Shown here in pieces: positions 36,317 through 45,440 of a stretch of DNA of 64,000 nt. The DNA lies in assembly GCA_018816865.1 (NCBI GenBank), contig JAHIUW010000041.1:27755-91754 (forward strand), in the 5' to 3' direction. The notes below the pieces were generated by a model, which saw only the letters and a program-made list of their open reading frames with translations, made no database searches and was not told the origin of the DNA. The position numbers were made by a program, and so were the translations under genes. How positions within the stretch are numbered: position 1 is the stretch's first letter; each line of letters opens with the position of its first letter. The stretch is from Pseudomonadota bacterium (GTDB lineage: Bacteria; Desulfobacterota; Desulfovibrionia; Desulfovibrionales; Desulfovibrionaceae).

Positions 36317-37887
36317 TGGACATCCCCTCCTGCATCCCCCTGCCCACCCCGAGCGAGATGGCAACCTGGGACCAGGCCACCATCCAGGATTTCGGCCTGC
36401 GCCAGGAGGTGCTCATGGAATGCGCGGGGCGGGGCTGCTTCGATGCCCTGGTCAAGCGTTTCAACACCCTGGAGGGTGCCAGAGTGCTCGTGCTGGCCGG
36501 GTCGGGCAACAACGGCGGCGACGCCTTTGTGCTGGCCCGGTTGCTGGCCGACGCAGGGGCCCAGGTCGCGGTGGGCCACACGGGACGCAAAAAAAACTAC
36601 AGAGGCGCGGCGGCGGCCAATCTCCGTCTGGCACAGCGCATGGGTCTGCCCCTAACCTATCTCTCCGGACGCGGCCTGCTTGAACTTTCCAGCGAACTGG
36701 GGGGAGCCAAGATCGTCGTGGACGGTCTGCTGGGCACCGGATTCAAAGGTCAACTCCGCCAAAGCGCCCAACAGTGGATCAGCGAGATCAACCACCTCGG
36801 ACAAACGGCCTTCGTGCTGGCCGTGGACATCCCCTCCGGCTTGAACGGCCAGACCGGCAGCCCCCAACCCGTGGCCGTGAGGGCGGACTGCACGGTGACC
36901 TTCCACGCGCCCAAGCTGGGACTGCTGATGCCCGGGGCCGAGGACTGGACCGGCGAGATCGTGGTTCAGCCCATAGGCATCCCCGGATTCGTGGAACGCT
37001 CCGCCCCCGCGGCCTGTGCCCTGCTGACGCACGGTGTGGGCCTGCTGGCCCCGCTGCCCGAGGAAGCCATGCACAAGGGCAGGGCTGGTCACATCCTGCT
37101 GGTGGGCGGATCCCCGGGCCTGACCGGCGCCCCACTTCTGGCCGCCCTGGGGGCACTGCACGCCGGGGCCGGACTGGCCACGGTGGCCTGCCCTCGCGGC
37201 CTGGGCCACGAGATCAAGTCCGGAGTCCCCGAGGTCATGACCCTGCCCCTGGGAAAAGGCGAGGCCTGGATGGCACCCATGGCCAACGACCTGATCCCGC
37301 ACTTGGCAAGGTTCTCCGCCTTGGCCCTGGGACCGGGCATCGGGCGCGACGAACGCACCCTGGAATTTCTGGACACCCTCATGGAACGCGAACTGCCACC
37401 ACTGGTCCTGGACGCCGACGGTCTGTTCTGGCTGGCCGAGGACCCGGAACTGCTCGGCCCCAACGCCACCCAGACCATCCTCACGCCGCACCCCGGCGAG
37501 ATGAGCCGCTTACTGGGCCGCTCCACAGCCGACATCCAGGCCGACCGCCTGGGTGCCGCACGCGAAGCCGCCAGCACCTATGGTGCCGTTACGATCTTGA
37601 AAGGTGCAAGAACCGTCATCGCCGAGCCTGGCGGTCGGACCTGGCTCTCGCCCTTCTCGTCGCCCAACCTGGCCGTGGCGGGGTCCGGCGACGTTCTCTC
37701 CGGCCTGATTGCCAGCCTGCTGGCCCGAGACCTGTCCCCGCTGGAGGCGGCCTGTCTCGGGGTCTACTGGCATGGACTGGCCGGACAACAATTGACCCGC
37801 GACTACCCCCTGCGCGGCAACCTCGCCAGCGACATTGCCCGCGAACTCCCAAAAACCCTGGAGGAACTGATCAATGCTGACCGCTAA
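36316..37887 (+). CDS. nnrDE: Bifunctional NAD(P)H-hydrate repair enzyme (epimerase plus dehydratase)
   Basis: Repairs hydrated NAD(P)H: the N-terminal YjeF_N domain epimerises NAD(P)HX, the C-terminal ribokinase-like domain dehydrates the S form with ADP. The 523-aa protein shows 'LVLAGSGNNGGDAFVLARLL' and 'DGLLGTGFKG' in the first half (about residues 1-215). The second half has 'HILLVGGSPGLTGAPLLAA', 'LTPHPGEMSRLLG' and 'VAGSGDVLSGLIASLLARDL'. It overlaps the CBS gene by 14 nt. Confidence 0.95.
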   Translation: MDIPSCIPLPTPSEMATWDQATIQDFGLRQEVLMECAGRGCFDALVKRFNTLEGARVLVLAGSGNNGGDAFVLARLLADAGAQVAVGHTGRKKNYRGAAAANLRLAQRMGLPLTYLSGRGLLELSSELGGAKIVVDGLLGTGFKGQLRQSAQQWISEINHLGQTAFVLAVDIPSGLNGQTGSPQPVAVRADCTVTFHAPKLGLLMPGAEDWTGEIVVQPIGIPGFVERSAPAACALLTHGVGLLAPLPEEAMHKGRAGHILLVGGSPGLTGAPLLAALGALHAGAGLATVACPRGLGHEIKSGVPEVMTLPLGKGEAWMAPMANDLIPHLARFSALALGPGIGRDERTLEFLDTLMERELPPLVLDADGLFWLAEDPELLGPNATQTILTPHPGEMSRLLGRSTADIQADRLGAAREAASTYGAVTILKGARTVIAEPGGRTWLSPFSSPNLAVAGSGDVLSGLIASLLARDLSPLEAACLGVYWHGLAGQQLTRDYPLRGNLASDIARELPKTLEELINADR

Positions 37888-38335
37888 GGATATCATGACT
37901 TCCGACCTGATGACCCTGCAGACCTCCGACGATGTGGCCAGCGCCGCAGCGATCCTGATCGACAAACGCATCAACGGGCTGCCCGTGCTCAACGAGGACG
38001 GCGCCCTGGTTGGTATCCTCTGCCAGAGCGACCTCGTGGCCCAGCAGAAAAAGCTTCGCCTGCCCTCTGTGTTCACGCTGCTGGACGGCATGATTCCCCT
38101 GTCTTCCACCAGAGAGATGGAGCAGGAAATGGAAAAGATCACGGCCCTGACCGTGGGGCAGGCCATGACCCCGGACCCGGTGACAGTGTCCCTTGACACC
38201 CCTCTGGACGAGGTCGCCTCGCTGATGGTGGACAAGAAATACCACACCCTGCCCGTCATGGACGGCGATCGTCTGGTGGGTGTGCTGGGCAAGGAAGACG
38301 TGTTGCGCACCCTGCTCCCGGGAGCCAAGGCTTGA
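37874..38335 (+). CDS. Two-CBS-domain protein
   Basis: A 153-aa protein made of a single CBS pair ('LTAKDIMTSDLMTLQTSDDV' and 'VGQAMTPDPVTVSLDTPLDEV'). Such stand-alone CBS modules bind adenine nucleotides and act as energy sensors or partners of other proteins. No effector domain is present. It overlaps nnrDE by 14 nt and tsaE by 4 nt, so it is expressed with them. The target is unknown. Confidence 0.88.
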   Translation: MLTAKDIMTSDLMTLQTSDDVASAAAILIDKRINGLPVLNEDGALVGILCQSDLVAQQKKLRLPSVFTLLDGMIPLSSTREMEQEMEKITALTVGQAMTPDPVTVSLDTPLDEVASLMVDKKYHTLPVMDGDRLVGVLGKEDVLRTLLPGAKA

Positions 38336-38814
38336 GCGACGCCCTGGTCTTCCTGGAACTCCAGCTCCCAGACGAGGACGCGACCCTGGACTTCGGGGCC
38401 AAGCTCGCGGCGGCGCTGCTGGATTCCGAACCTGAACAGGTCCTGCTGTTCTCAGGCGACCTCGGCGCGGGCAAGACAACCCTCGTGCGCGGGCTTGTGG
38501 CGGCGCTGCCGGGGGGGGGCGAAGCCCGGGTTTCCAGCCCAAGCTTCAACCTCATGAACCTCTATCCCACCGAGCCCGCGACCGCCCATTTCGACCTCTA
38601 CCGGCTGGAGGGCCTGGCGTCAGACGATTCCTTGCTTGAGCACATGCAGGACCCGCAGACCCTGGTGCTGGTGGAATGGGCGCAGTACCTGCGACAGGAG
38701 GACTGGCCCGAGGAGTATTTACTCCTCGAATGGCAGCCCTGCTGCATTGGGCGCACAATTTTGTTGACTGCAAAAGGAAAGAAGGCCAAACAAACCCTTC
38801 TTGCCTTGGCCTAA
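38332..38814 (+). CDS. tsaE: tRNA threonylcarbamoyladenosine biosynthesis ATPase TsaE
   Basis: A P-loop ATPase that drives the TsaBD complex in t6A37 formation. The 160-aa protein has Walker A 'LLFSGDLGAGKTTLVRGL', 'VSSPSFNLMNLY', 'HFDLYRLEG' and 'LVLVEWAQYL' with the conserved Trp. Start is a TTG overlapping the previous TGA stop, which suggests coupling. TsaB and TsaD are not in this window. Confidence 0.93.
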   Translation: MSDALVFLELQLPDEDATLDFGAKLAAALLDSEPEQVLLFSGDLGAGKTTLVRGLVAALPGGGEARVSSPSFNLMNLYPTEPATAHFDLYRLEGLASDDSLLEHMQDPQTLVLVEWAQYLRQEDWPEEYLLLEWQPCCIGRTILLTAKGKKAKQTLLALA

Positions 38815-38864
38815 TCGATTACCCCCGGCCAAGCCACCAACGATGTGAGGGAGTTTTTACGGAA

Positions 38865-40103
38865 ATGGGCATCATTGTTCAAAAATTCGGTGGATCTTCG
38901 GTGGCCAACCTGGAGTGCATGCAACAGGTCCTGGCCAAGGTCGTCTCCGCCCATAGTGACGGAGCCAACAAGGTCGTCGTCGTGCTCTCGGCCATGTCCG
39001 GAGAAACCAACCGCCTCATCGCCCTGGCCAAGCAGTGGTCCAAGCGACCCGACCCGGCCGAGATGGATTCCCTCATCTCCACCGGCGAGCAGGTCTCCGT
39101 GGCCCTGTTCAGCATGTTGCTCAGGGACGCCGGTTTCAAGGCACGCTCCATTCTTGGTCACCAGGCCGAGATCGAGACCGACTCCATGTTTGGCCGGGCA
39201 CGCATCCTGGACATCAATTCCGGCAAACTCAAAGAGCACCTGAAAGACCATGATATCCTCGTGGTTGCCGGCTTCCAGGGCATGGACTGCAATGGTCGCA
39301 TCACCACGCTTGGGCGCGGGGGATCGGACACCTCGGCCGTGGCGCTGGCCGTGGCAGTGAAAGCCGATGTCTGCGAGATTTATACTGATGTCGATGGCGT
39401 CTACACCACGGACCCCAATCTCTGCTCCACGGCCCGCAAGATTCCCAAGATCTCGTATGACGAGATGTTGGAGATGGCCAGCATGGGCGCCAAGGTGCTC
39501 CAGATCCGTTCCGTTGAATTCGCCAAAAAATACAATATGACCGTGCATGTTCGCTCGACCTTCTCGAACTGCAACGGCACATTCGTGACCCAGGAGGATG
39601 AAAGCATGGAAGCCGTGCTGGTTTCGGGTATCGCCTACGACAAGGATCAGATCCGTGTGACCGTCTGTGACGTGGAGGACCGCCCCGGCGTGGCCTCCGC
39701 CCTCTTTTCGCCGCTGGCCCAAGCGGGCATCGTTGTGGACATGATCATTCAGAACACCTCCCGCGACGGCAAAACCACGGACATGACCTTCACCGTCCCC
39801 GGAAACGACCTCGAAAAAACCCAGGAAATCATCGACCAGATCGGCAGCGACATCAAGGCTTCCGAGGTCCTGATCGATGAGCGGGTCTCCAAGGTTTCGG
39901 TCATCGGCGTGGGCATGCGCAGCCACTCCGGCGTGGCGTCGCGCATGTTCGAGTCGCTCAGCAAGGAGGGCATCAACATCCTGATGATCTCCACCTCCGA
40001 GATCAAGGTCACCTGCCTGGTCGAAGAAAAATACACGGAACTGGCTGTGCGCACCCTGCATGACACCTTCGAGCTCGACAAGGAAGGACACGCCTGCACA
40101 TGA
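38865..40103 (+). CDS. lysC: Aspartate kinase
   Basis: Phosphorylates aspartate at the start of the lysine, threonine, methionine and diaminopimelate pathways. The 412-aa monofunctional enzyme begins 'IIVQKFGGSSVANLECM', has 'STGEQVSVALFSMLL', 'LGRGGSDTSAVALAVA' and 'IYTDVDGVYTTDP', and ends with two ACT domains ('VTVCDVEDRPGVASALF', 'VSVIGVGMRSHSGVASRMF') for allosteric feedback. The ATG at 38865 is fixed by the signature. The stop overlaps the cimA start (ATGA). No lysine riboswitch is visible upstream. It links to dapF-dapA at 61 kb. Confidence 0.96.
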   Translation: MGIIVQKFGGSSVANLECMQQVLAKVVSAHSDGANKVVVVLSAMSGETNRLIALAKQWSKRPDPAEMDSLISTGEQVSVALFSMLLRDAGFKARSILGHQAEIETDSMFGRARILDINSGKLKEHLKDHDILVVAGFQGMDCNGRITTLGRGGSDTSAVALAVAVKADVCEIYTDVDGVYTTDPNLCSTARKIPKISYDEMLEMASMGAKVLQIRSVEFAKKYNMTVHVRSTFSNCNGTFVTQEDESMEAVLVSGIAYDKDQIRVTVCDVEDRPGVASALFSPLAQAGIVVDMIIQNTSRDGKTTDMTFTVPGNDLEKTQEIIDQIGSDIKASEVLIDERVSKVSVIGVGMRSHSGVASRMFESLSKEGINILMISTSEIKVTCLVEEKYTELAVRTLHDTFELDKEGHACT

Positions 40104-41710
40104 ATAAAATATTCATCTATGACACAACGTTAAGAGACGGCACCCAGGCCGACGAAATCAACCTTTCGTCTCCGGACAAGGTGCGCATCGCATTGAAGCT
40201 GGACGATCTGGGCGTGGACTACATCGAAGGCGGCTGGCCCGGATCCAATAAGACGGACCGGGCCTTTTTTGCCGAAATCAAGAAGCACAGGATCAAAACC
40301 GCCAAGATCGCGGCCTTCGGCAGCACCCACGCCGCCAAGAACAGCGCCGAGAACGACAAAAACCTGAACACGATCATTGAGGCCGAACCAGATGTGGTGA
40401 CACTGTTCGGCAAGACCTGGGACCTGCATGTGCGCGAAGCCTTACGCGTGCCCCTGGAACGCAATCTTGAGCTGATCCACGACTCCCTGGCCTATCTGCG
40501 CCCCAAATTTCCCGAGATTTTCTACGACGCCGAGCATTTCTTCGACGGCTACAAGGCCAACCGCGACTACGCCCTGGCCACCCTGCGAAAAGCCCAAGAG
40601 GCCGGAGCGGATGTGCTGGTGCTGTGCGACACCAACGGCGGCACCCTGCCTCACGAGATACGGGGGATCATGGCCGACCTGAAGCAGGAGCTCCCGGGCG
40701 CCCGATTCGGCATCCACACCCACAACGACTCCGAAACCGCTGTGGCCAACTCCATCGAGGCCGTCCTGAATGGGGCCGAACACATCCAGGGCACCATCAA
40801 CGGCTATGGCGAACGCTGCGGCAACGCCAACCTCTGCTCCATCATCCCCAATCTGGAGCTAAAGTTCGACGGTCGCTTCCAGTGCCTGCCAGACGGCAAG
40901 ATTTCGCAACTGACCAGGATCAGCAACTTTGTTTCCGAGACCTGCAACCTGCGCCCCTTCCTGCGTCAGCCCTACGTGGGGCGTTCGGCCTTCGCCCACA
41001 AGGGCGGGGTCCATGTCTCGGCGGTGATGCGCAACGCCAAGACCTACGAACACATCGTGCCCGAGGACGTGGGCAACCACCAGCGCATCCTGCTCTCCGA
41101 CCTGTCCGGGCGCAGCAACATCCTGTTCATGGCCAAGAAATACGGCTACGACCTGGACAAAAATGACTCTGCAGTTCTTGACCTGCTGACCGAAATCAAG
41201 GAACGCGAGAGCATCGGCTACGAATACTCCTCGGCCGAGGCCTCCTTCGAACTGATGTTCTTCCGAGCCATGGGTTGGTCCAAGCAGTACTTCAAGCTCC
41301 TGAACTTCAGCGTCATGGACGCCATGCGCGAAAGCGGCGAGGCCTTCATCGAGGCCACGGTGATGCTCAAGGTGGGCGGCAAGATCGAACACACGGCCGC
41401 CACGGGCATGGGCCAGGTCAACTCCCTTGACCAGGCACTGCGAAAGGCGCTGTACCCCTTCTACCCCTGCCTGGAAGAAATGCGCCTGGACGATTTCAAG
41501 GTCCGTGTCCTGTCCGGAGCCACCCGTGACACCGGGGGCACGGCCTCCAACGTCCGGGTGCTCATCGAATCAGCAGACAAGGATTCCCGCTGGACAACCG
41601 TGGGAGTGTCCTACGACGTGATCCATGCCAGTTGGGAAGCCCTGGTGGATTCGGTCAACTACAAGCTGTTCAAGGACGACCCCAAGAAATGGCCATGCAA
41701 GATCGACTGA
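40100..41710 (+). CDS. cimA: Citramalate synthase
   Basis: Condenses pyruvate and acetyl-CoA to (R)-citramalate, a threonine-independent route to 2-ketobutyrate for isoleucine. The 536-aa protein has the HMGL TIM barrel ('YDTTLRDGTQADEINLSSPD'), 'DTNGGTLPHEI', 'GIHTHNDSETAVANSIEAV', the 'INGYGERCGNANLCSI' block and a LeuA dimer-type regulatory domain at the C-terminus. The 'YDTTLRDG' and 'NLSSPDKVRIA' features match CimA of the LeuA-like family rather than isopropylmalate synthase. It is the last gene of the pdxJ operon, overlapping lysC by 4 nt. Confidence 0.93.
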   Translation: MNKIFIYDTTLRDGTQADEINLSSPDKVRIALKLDDLGVDYIEGGWPGSNKTDRAFFAEIKKHRIKTAKIAAFGSTHAAKNSAENDKNLNTIIEAEPDVVTLFGKTWDLHVREALRVPLERNLELIHDSLAYLRPKFPEIFYDAEHFFDGYKANRDYALATLRKAQEAGADVLVLCDTNGGTLPHEIRGIMADLKQELPGARFGIHTHNDSETAVANSIEAVLNGAEHIQGTINGYGERCGNANLCSIIPNLELKFDGRFQCLPDGKISQLTRISNFVSETCNLRPFLRQPYVGRSAFAHKGGVHVSAVMRNAKTYEHIVPEDVGNHQRILLSDLSGRSNILFMAKKYGYDLDKNDSAVLDLLTEIKERESIGYEYSSAEASFELMFFRAMGWSKQYFKLLNFSVMDAMRESGEAFIEATVMLKVGGKIEHTAATGMGQVNSLDQALRKALYPFYPCLEEMRLDDFKVRVLSGATRDTGGTASNVRVLIESADKDSRWTTVGVSYDVIHASWEALVDSVNYKLFKDDPKKWPCKID

Positions 41711-41748
41711 ACGAAACCTGAAAACCCTGAGCACAACGGGAGATGACC

Positions 41749-42324
41749 ATGGCTGAGCACGGCGCGGCGATGCGTGGCTGGCTGCTGGCGCTCCTCGGAG
41801 CGACGGTGTTGTTTCTCGCCGGTCTGGTGCTGTCATACATTCTCTGGAACCACATCGAGTCTGCGGCAACAGTCCCCTGCTCAGGGTCGTATCCCGAGCA
41901 GGTGCAATCGACGCAGGACAACCTACGTCACGCCGCATCCCTATTGAATCCACACGCCCCGGAACTGCGTCTGTCCCTGTCGCACATCTTCCAGTTTCCC
42001 TTCCAGCAGGCCCGATTCATCTCTCCCTACGCCGACGCGCAAAGCCTGTGCGACCAAGTAGAGGTTCTCTGGGATTGCGCCGACGAATGGGAACAGAACG
42101 TCACCAGCAACGACTCCTACATCTCGCTCCTGGCCGTGACAGCAACAGACGTGATCCCCATCCGCCTGCAACGCACGGAATTCGACTTGGCTGAACCATG
42201 CACATCGACTCTTTCGCCCGAGACCATCCTCATCCTGCGCAAACGCCCCGGCAGCGATCAGGTCCTGTTTCGCATCCAGCCACCCGCAGTACCGCAACCA
42301 TCGTCCGAGGCACCCTCCAGGTAG
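41749..42324 (+). CDS. Uncharacterised N-terminally anchored membrane protein
   Basis: A 191-aa protein with one N-terminal transmembrane helix ('GWLLALLGATVLFLAGLVLSYILW') and an exported-looking domain with three cysteines. I recognise no family. The ATG at 41749 follows a GGGAGA site at normal spacing; the ATG 6 nt upstream abuts the site. It is followed after 148 nt by another anchored protein with a lysozyme-like domain, and the two may work together in the periplasm. It lies 38 nt after cimA but is not part of that operon's function. Confidence 0.65.
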   Translation: MAEHGAAMRGWLLALLGATVLFLAGLVLSYILWNHIESAATVPCSGSYPEQVQSTQDNLRHAASLLNPHAPELRLSLSHIFQFPFQQARFISPYADAQSLCDQVEVLWDCADEWEQNVTSNDSYISLLAVTATDVIPIRLQRTEFDLAEPCTSTLSPETILILRKRPGSDQVLFRIQPPAVPQPSSEAPSR

Positions 42325-42472
42325 ATTGCCGACACTCAATAAATGAGGTATATTTATTGCAGTTTTGCAGCGAAACCTCCTGCGGCGGCATTTTTTCGAC
42401 GATTCTGTCTCATGCTTCATATTGTGAAGACCCCGACGCCGCAGTACACCAGAGACGACAGGCTGCTCAAGG

Positions 42473-43987
42473 ATGGATTTGATTCAACCGCCCACTAGTG
42501 GTTTCTGGAAAAAAACGGCCCCGGCCACACTGCGCCGAGGGTTGATAATATCCATTGACCACATCCTCAGGACAATTCAGGCTCCTGGCCAACGACGAAA
42601 CCCGACGGCCTGCGCACTGACGACCAGTCAGCTGCAGCGGGCGTTGCGGCTTGCCACGGCGGAAATCGTCGAGAGCGCCAAGCGCAGCACCGAGTTCTTC
42701 CTGCCCGCCAAGGCGCGCTTCCCAGTGGCTCTGCTGGCCTATCTCCTTCTGGTCTTCGCACTGGAAGTCGTGTTCCTGAAGACTTTTTTACCGGACCAGA
42801 GCCCCCTCCAGCCCAAACGCGCCGGCATTGCGCTTTGGGCCAACTGGGACCCGGATGAACTCGCAGACGCTCGCGACATTGTCCTGGCCGCCCTGCCCAC
42901 GTCCTTCGGGACGCATCTATCCCTGCAACGCATCACCGGCAGCGTGACCGCCCCTTTCAGCGACCCCGATTCACTGTCGCTGCTTGGCCAGGCAGCCTTC
43001 GACCTCCAGGATGAATTCAGCCATCCGCTGCTGGCGCTGGCCTTGTGCCCGCGTAGCGATGAACCCAGCGTGCCCTTCGACAGCGTAAGGTTCAGCGTGA
43101 ACCGCTCCAGCCAGCGCATGCCGGTGGACCCCCAGGCGGTTCACCCTCTGGACCGGGAGGCGTTCCAAGCCACGGCAACTCGCAAAACCAGGCTCTCCAG
43201 CCTGTTCTCACGCCTGGAAAGCCCCAAGACGAAAAAGGGCACCCTGGCGGCCCTGCCTTCCAGCGCCATCGCCCCCCCCATGTCCCGGCTGGACAAGATC
43301 CGCACCGCGGAATCCCGGCGCGCAAAACTGGGAGACCTATGCGCGCTGTTCGAGTCAGGCGTCCGCGGCATCTTCGCCATCGGATACGATGTCACAGGCG
43401 GCACTTCCTACGGAAAATACCAGATTTCCAGCCGCAAGGGGGCCATGCACAATTTCATCGCCTACATTGATAAACGCGCCCCCGCATGGGCCCAGCGCCT
43501 CAAGATCGCAGGACAGTCCAATACCGGCGGAACCCTTGGGGCGATGCCCCGAGCCTGGCGACAAATCGCATCTGAACATCCGAAACTTTTCGAGAAACTT
43601 CAGGATGACTTCATCCACAACTATTACTATTCTCCCACTTTGAATGAAGTCAAACTGCGTACCGGACTGGATCTGAATACGCATCCCCCCGTATTGCGAG
43701 AAGTCCTCTGGAGTACAGCCGTTCAACACGGACCCAGCGGCGGGGCATCCATCTTCATCAAGGCCGACGGCCTAGCCAAGGCCCATCTCGGCAAGGACTA
43801 CGTTGTGACACTGCTCAAAGAAGTCTTCCGCGAACGCGAAAAACGACTCTCAAAAACACCACTCCAGACGCAATCGGTTTTGCGAGCCCGCCTAAAGCAT
43901 GAAATGGCCTTGGCCCTGAACCGTCTCGGATACCCTCAGGCTCAACGCGCCACCCTTGTTTCCAGTGCCACTGACCTACTGATGTAA
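42473..43987 (+). CDS. Membrane-anchored protein with lysozyme-like domain
   Basis: A 504-aa protein. Residues 83-105 form one transmembrane helix ('FPVALLAYLLLVFALEVVF'), preceded by an 80-residue cytoplasmic part. A linker-rich middle follows. Residues about 287-430 resemble the lysozyme-like fold of phage tail and VgrG peptidoglycan hydrolases: 'LCALFESGVRG' with candidate catalytic E294, 'GGTSYGKYQISS', and 'LWSTAVQHGPSGGASIF'. The expected function is periplasmic cleavage or binding of peptidoglycan glycan strands. The start is uncertain since the ribosome binding site is weak and a TTG about 70 nt downstream is possible. Confidence 0.6.
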   Translation: MDLIQPPTSGFWKKTAPATLRRGLIISIDHILRTIQAPGQRRNPTACALTTSQLQRALRLATAEIVESAKRSTEFFLPAKARFPVALLAYLLLVFALEVVFLKTFLPDQSPLQPKRAGIALWANWDPDELADARDIVLAALPTSFGTHLSLQRITGSVTAPFSDPDSLSLLGQAAFDLQDEFSHPLLALALCPRSDEPSVPFDSVRFSVNRSSQRMPVDPQAVHPLDREAFQATATRKTRLSSLFSRLESPKTKKGTLAALPSSAIAPPMSRLDKIRTAESRRAKLGDLCALFESGVRGIFAIGYDVTGGTSYGKYQISSRKGAMHNFIAYIDKRAPAWAQRLKIAGQSNTGGTLGAMPRAWRQIASEHPKLFEKLQDDFIHNYYYSPTLNEVKLRTGLDLNTHPPVLREVLWSTAVQHGPSGGASIFIKADGLAKAHLGKDYVVTLLKEVFREREKRLSKTPLQTQSVLRARLKHEMALALNRLGYPQAQRATLVSSATDLLM

Positions 43988-44006
43988 TTCTCAACGGGGC
44001 AAAACC

Positions 44007-45371
44007 ATGGCTTCAGTGAAGAACATTCATGTGCTGATCGTGGACCAGAACGAGTCTGTGCAAAAAGCCATCGTCAGCGCCCTGAACAAAATCGGTTTCG
44101 AGAACGTCTCCGCCACCGGCGATCTTCTGGGGGCCTGGAAATCCATCGCCCGTCAGCAAGTCGGGCTGCTGATCTGCGAAGCCGTCGTGGACGGCAAATT
44201 CGGAATTCACCTGCTCAAAAAAATCCGTTCAACCCAGGCCGTGGCCCGACTCCCCGTACTGATCATGTCTTCCAAGAAAGACCCCAAGATCATCAACGCC
44301 CACATGCAGGCCGGGGCCTCGGAGTTTCTGGTCAAGCCCTTTGACGCGGCCACGTTGCTGGCCAAGCTCAAAAAAGCCTTATCCAAGCCCCCGACCCCGC
44401 CCGCATCCTCCAATGAAAAGAAACTTCTGGAACAGGGCTACAGCAGCCTCGACAAGTACGACGCGGAAAGGGCGCTGGCCTTGTTCACCCAGGCCGTACG
44501 GGCCAATCCCAAATGTGCCGAGGGCTACAAAGGGCTGGCCCACGCCTGCAAGATCAAAAAGGACATGGCTCAATTCACGATCTTCATGAACGCCGCCGCC
44601 AAGGCGTTTCTGGAATTGGGAGATCATGCGGCAGTTGAAAAGATATTCAACGAACTCAAGATGTACGACGCCTCGGCTCCCAACCCCTTCGCCGCGGCCG
44701 CCTGCACCCTTCGCGACAAGGGAGACCTGCAGAGCGCCATTGCTCTGTTCAGGAAGGCCCTGGGAGTGGAGCCCGACAACGCCCGGCACTACTTTGACCT
44801 GGCTGATTGCCTGATGAAGACGGGCCAGCTTGAGGACGCCAAACAGCGCGTCACTGAGGCCTTGACCCTGCAAGACGACTTCCACGAGGCTCGCAAGCTC
44901 TACAAAGGGCTGACGGGAGAGAAGTGGACCTCCAATGAGCAAAGCGAAGCGACGGCCAAGAAAAAGGATAAGGACAAGGAAGACGAGGAGAAACGCGGCA
45001 CCGTACGGTTCTGGGTCCCGGATCTGCTCGTCGAGGTCATCGGGCACAAGGACCATTACGCCCTGACGGAATTAAGCCTAGCCTCCATGGCCTTCAATCC
45101 CATGGACGACAAGGGCTTCGCACTCGAACAGAAGGTCAAGATCAATATCCTAAGGCTAGGCGAGGTCGGCACCACTCCGGAGATCAAGAACATCAAGGGG
45201 GTTGTGAAGCGCGTCGAAGAGGAGGTCACGGGGGTGGAATTGCACGATCTGACCCCCGAGCAAGAATCGGAACTGCTGCAGATCATCGAGACCGCCCAGG
45301 AACGACAGAAGCAAAAATTCAAGGACGAAAACAAGGTCATCAAGTTCGAAATCGACATGATGTTCATGTAG
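44007..45371 (+). CDS. Receiver-TPR-PilZ-like regulatory protein with degenerate receiver
   Basis: A 454-aa cytosolic protein. Residues 5-125 form a CheY-like receiver with D13, S88/S89 and K110 conserved. The phospho-acceptor site aligned to CheY D57 is E58 ('LLICEAVVDGKFG'). Residues about 135-310 are TPR repeats ('ALALFTQAVRANPKCAEGY', 'AIALFRKALGVEPDNARHYF'). A basic/acidic linker leads to a C-terminal domain with an RxxxR-type 'RGTVRF' start, which resembles PilZ without the second motif. The Glu suggests constitutive, phosphorylation-independent signalling. Its start follows 19 nt after the previous stop. Confidence 0.8.
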   Translation: MASVKNIHVLIVDQNESVQKAIVSALNKIGFENVSATGDLLGAWKSIARQQVGLLICEAVVDGKFGIHLLKKIRSTQAVARLPVLIMSSKKDPKIINAHMQAGASEFLVKPFDAATLLAKLKKALSKPPTPPASSNEKKLLEQGYSSLDKYDAERALALFTQAVRANPKCAEGYKGLAHACKIKKDMAQFTIFMNAAAKAFLELGDHAAVEKIFNELKMYDASAPNPFAAAACTLRDKGDLQSAIALFRKALGVEPDNARHYFDLADCLMKTGQLEDAKQRVTEALTLQDDFHEARKLYKGLTGEKWTSNEQSEATAKKKDKDKEDEEKRGTVRFWVPDLLVEVIGHKDHYALTELSLASMAFNPMDDKGFALEQKVKINILRLGEVGTTPEIKNIKGVVKRVEEEVTGVELHDLTPEQESELLQIIETAQERQKQKFKDENKVIKFEIDMMFM

Positions 45372-45440
45372 CCCCCAGCCCATCATTGGCCTGCAAGACC
45401 CCCGCGACAACCTGAAACTCCGACCGCCCCGAACGAGCGG

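Noticed and set aside
38815..38864. Possible lysine riboswitch or leader for lysC
   Set aside because: Only 50 nt separate tsaE from lysC, too short for a lysine riboswitch, and lysC is inside an operon.
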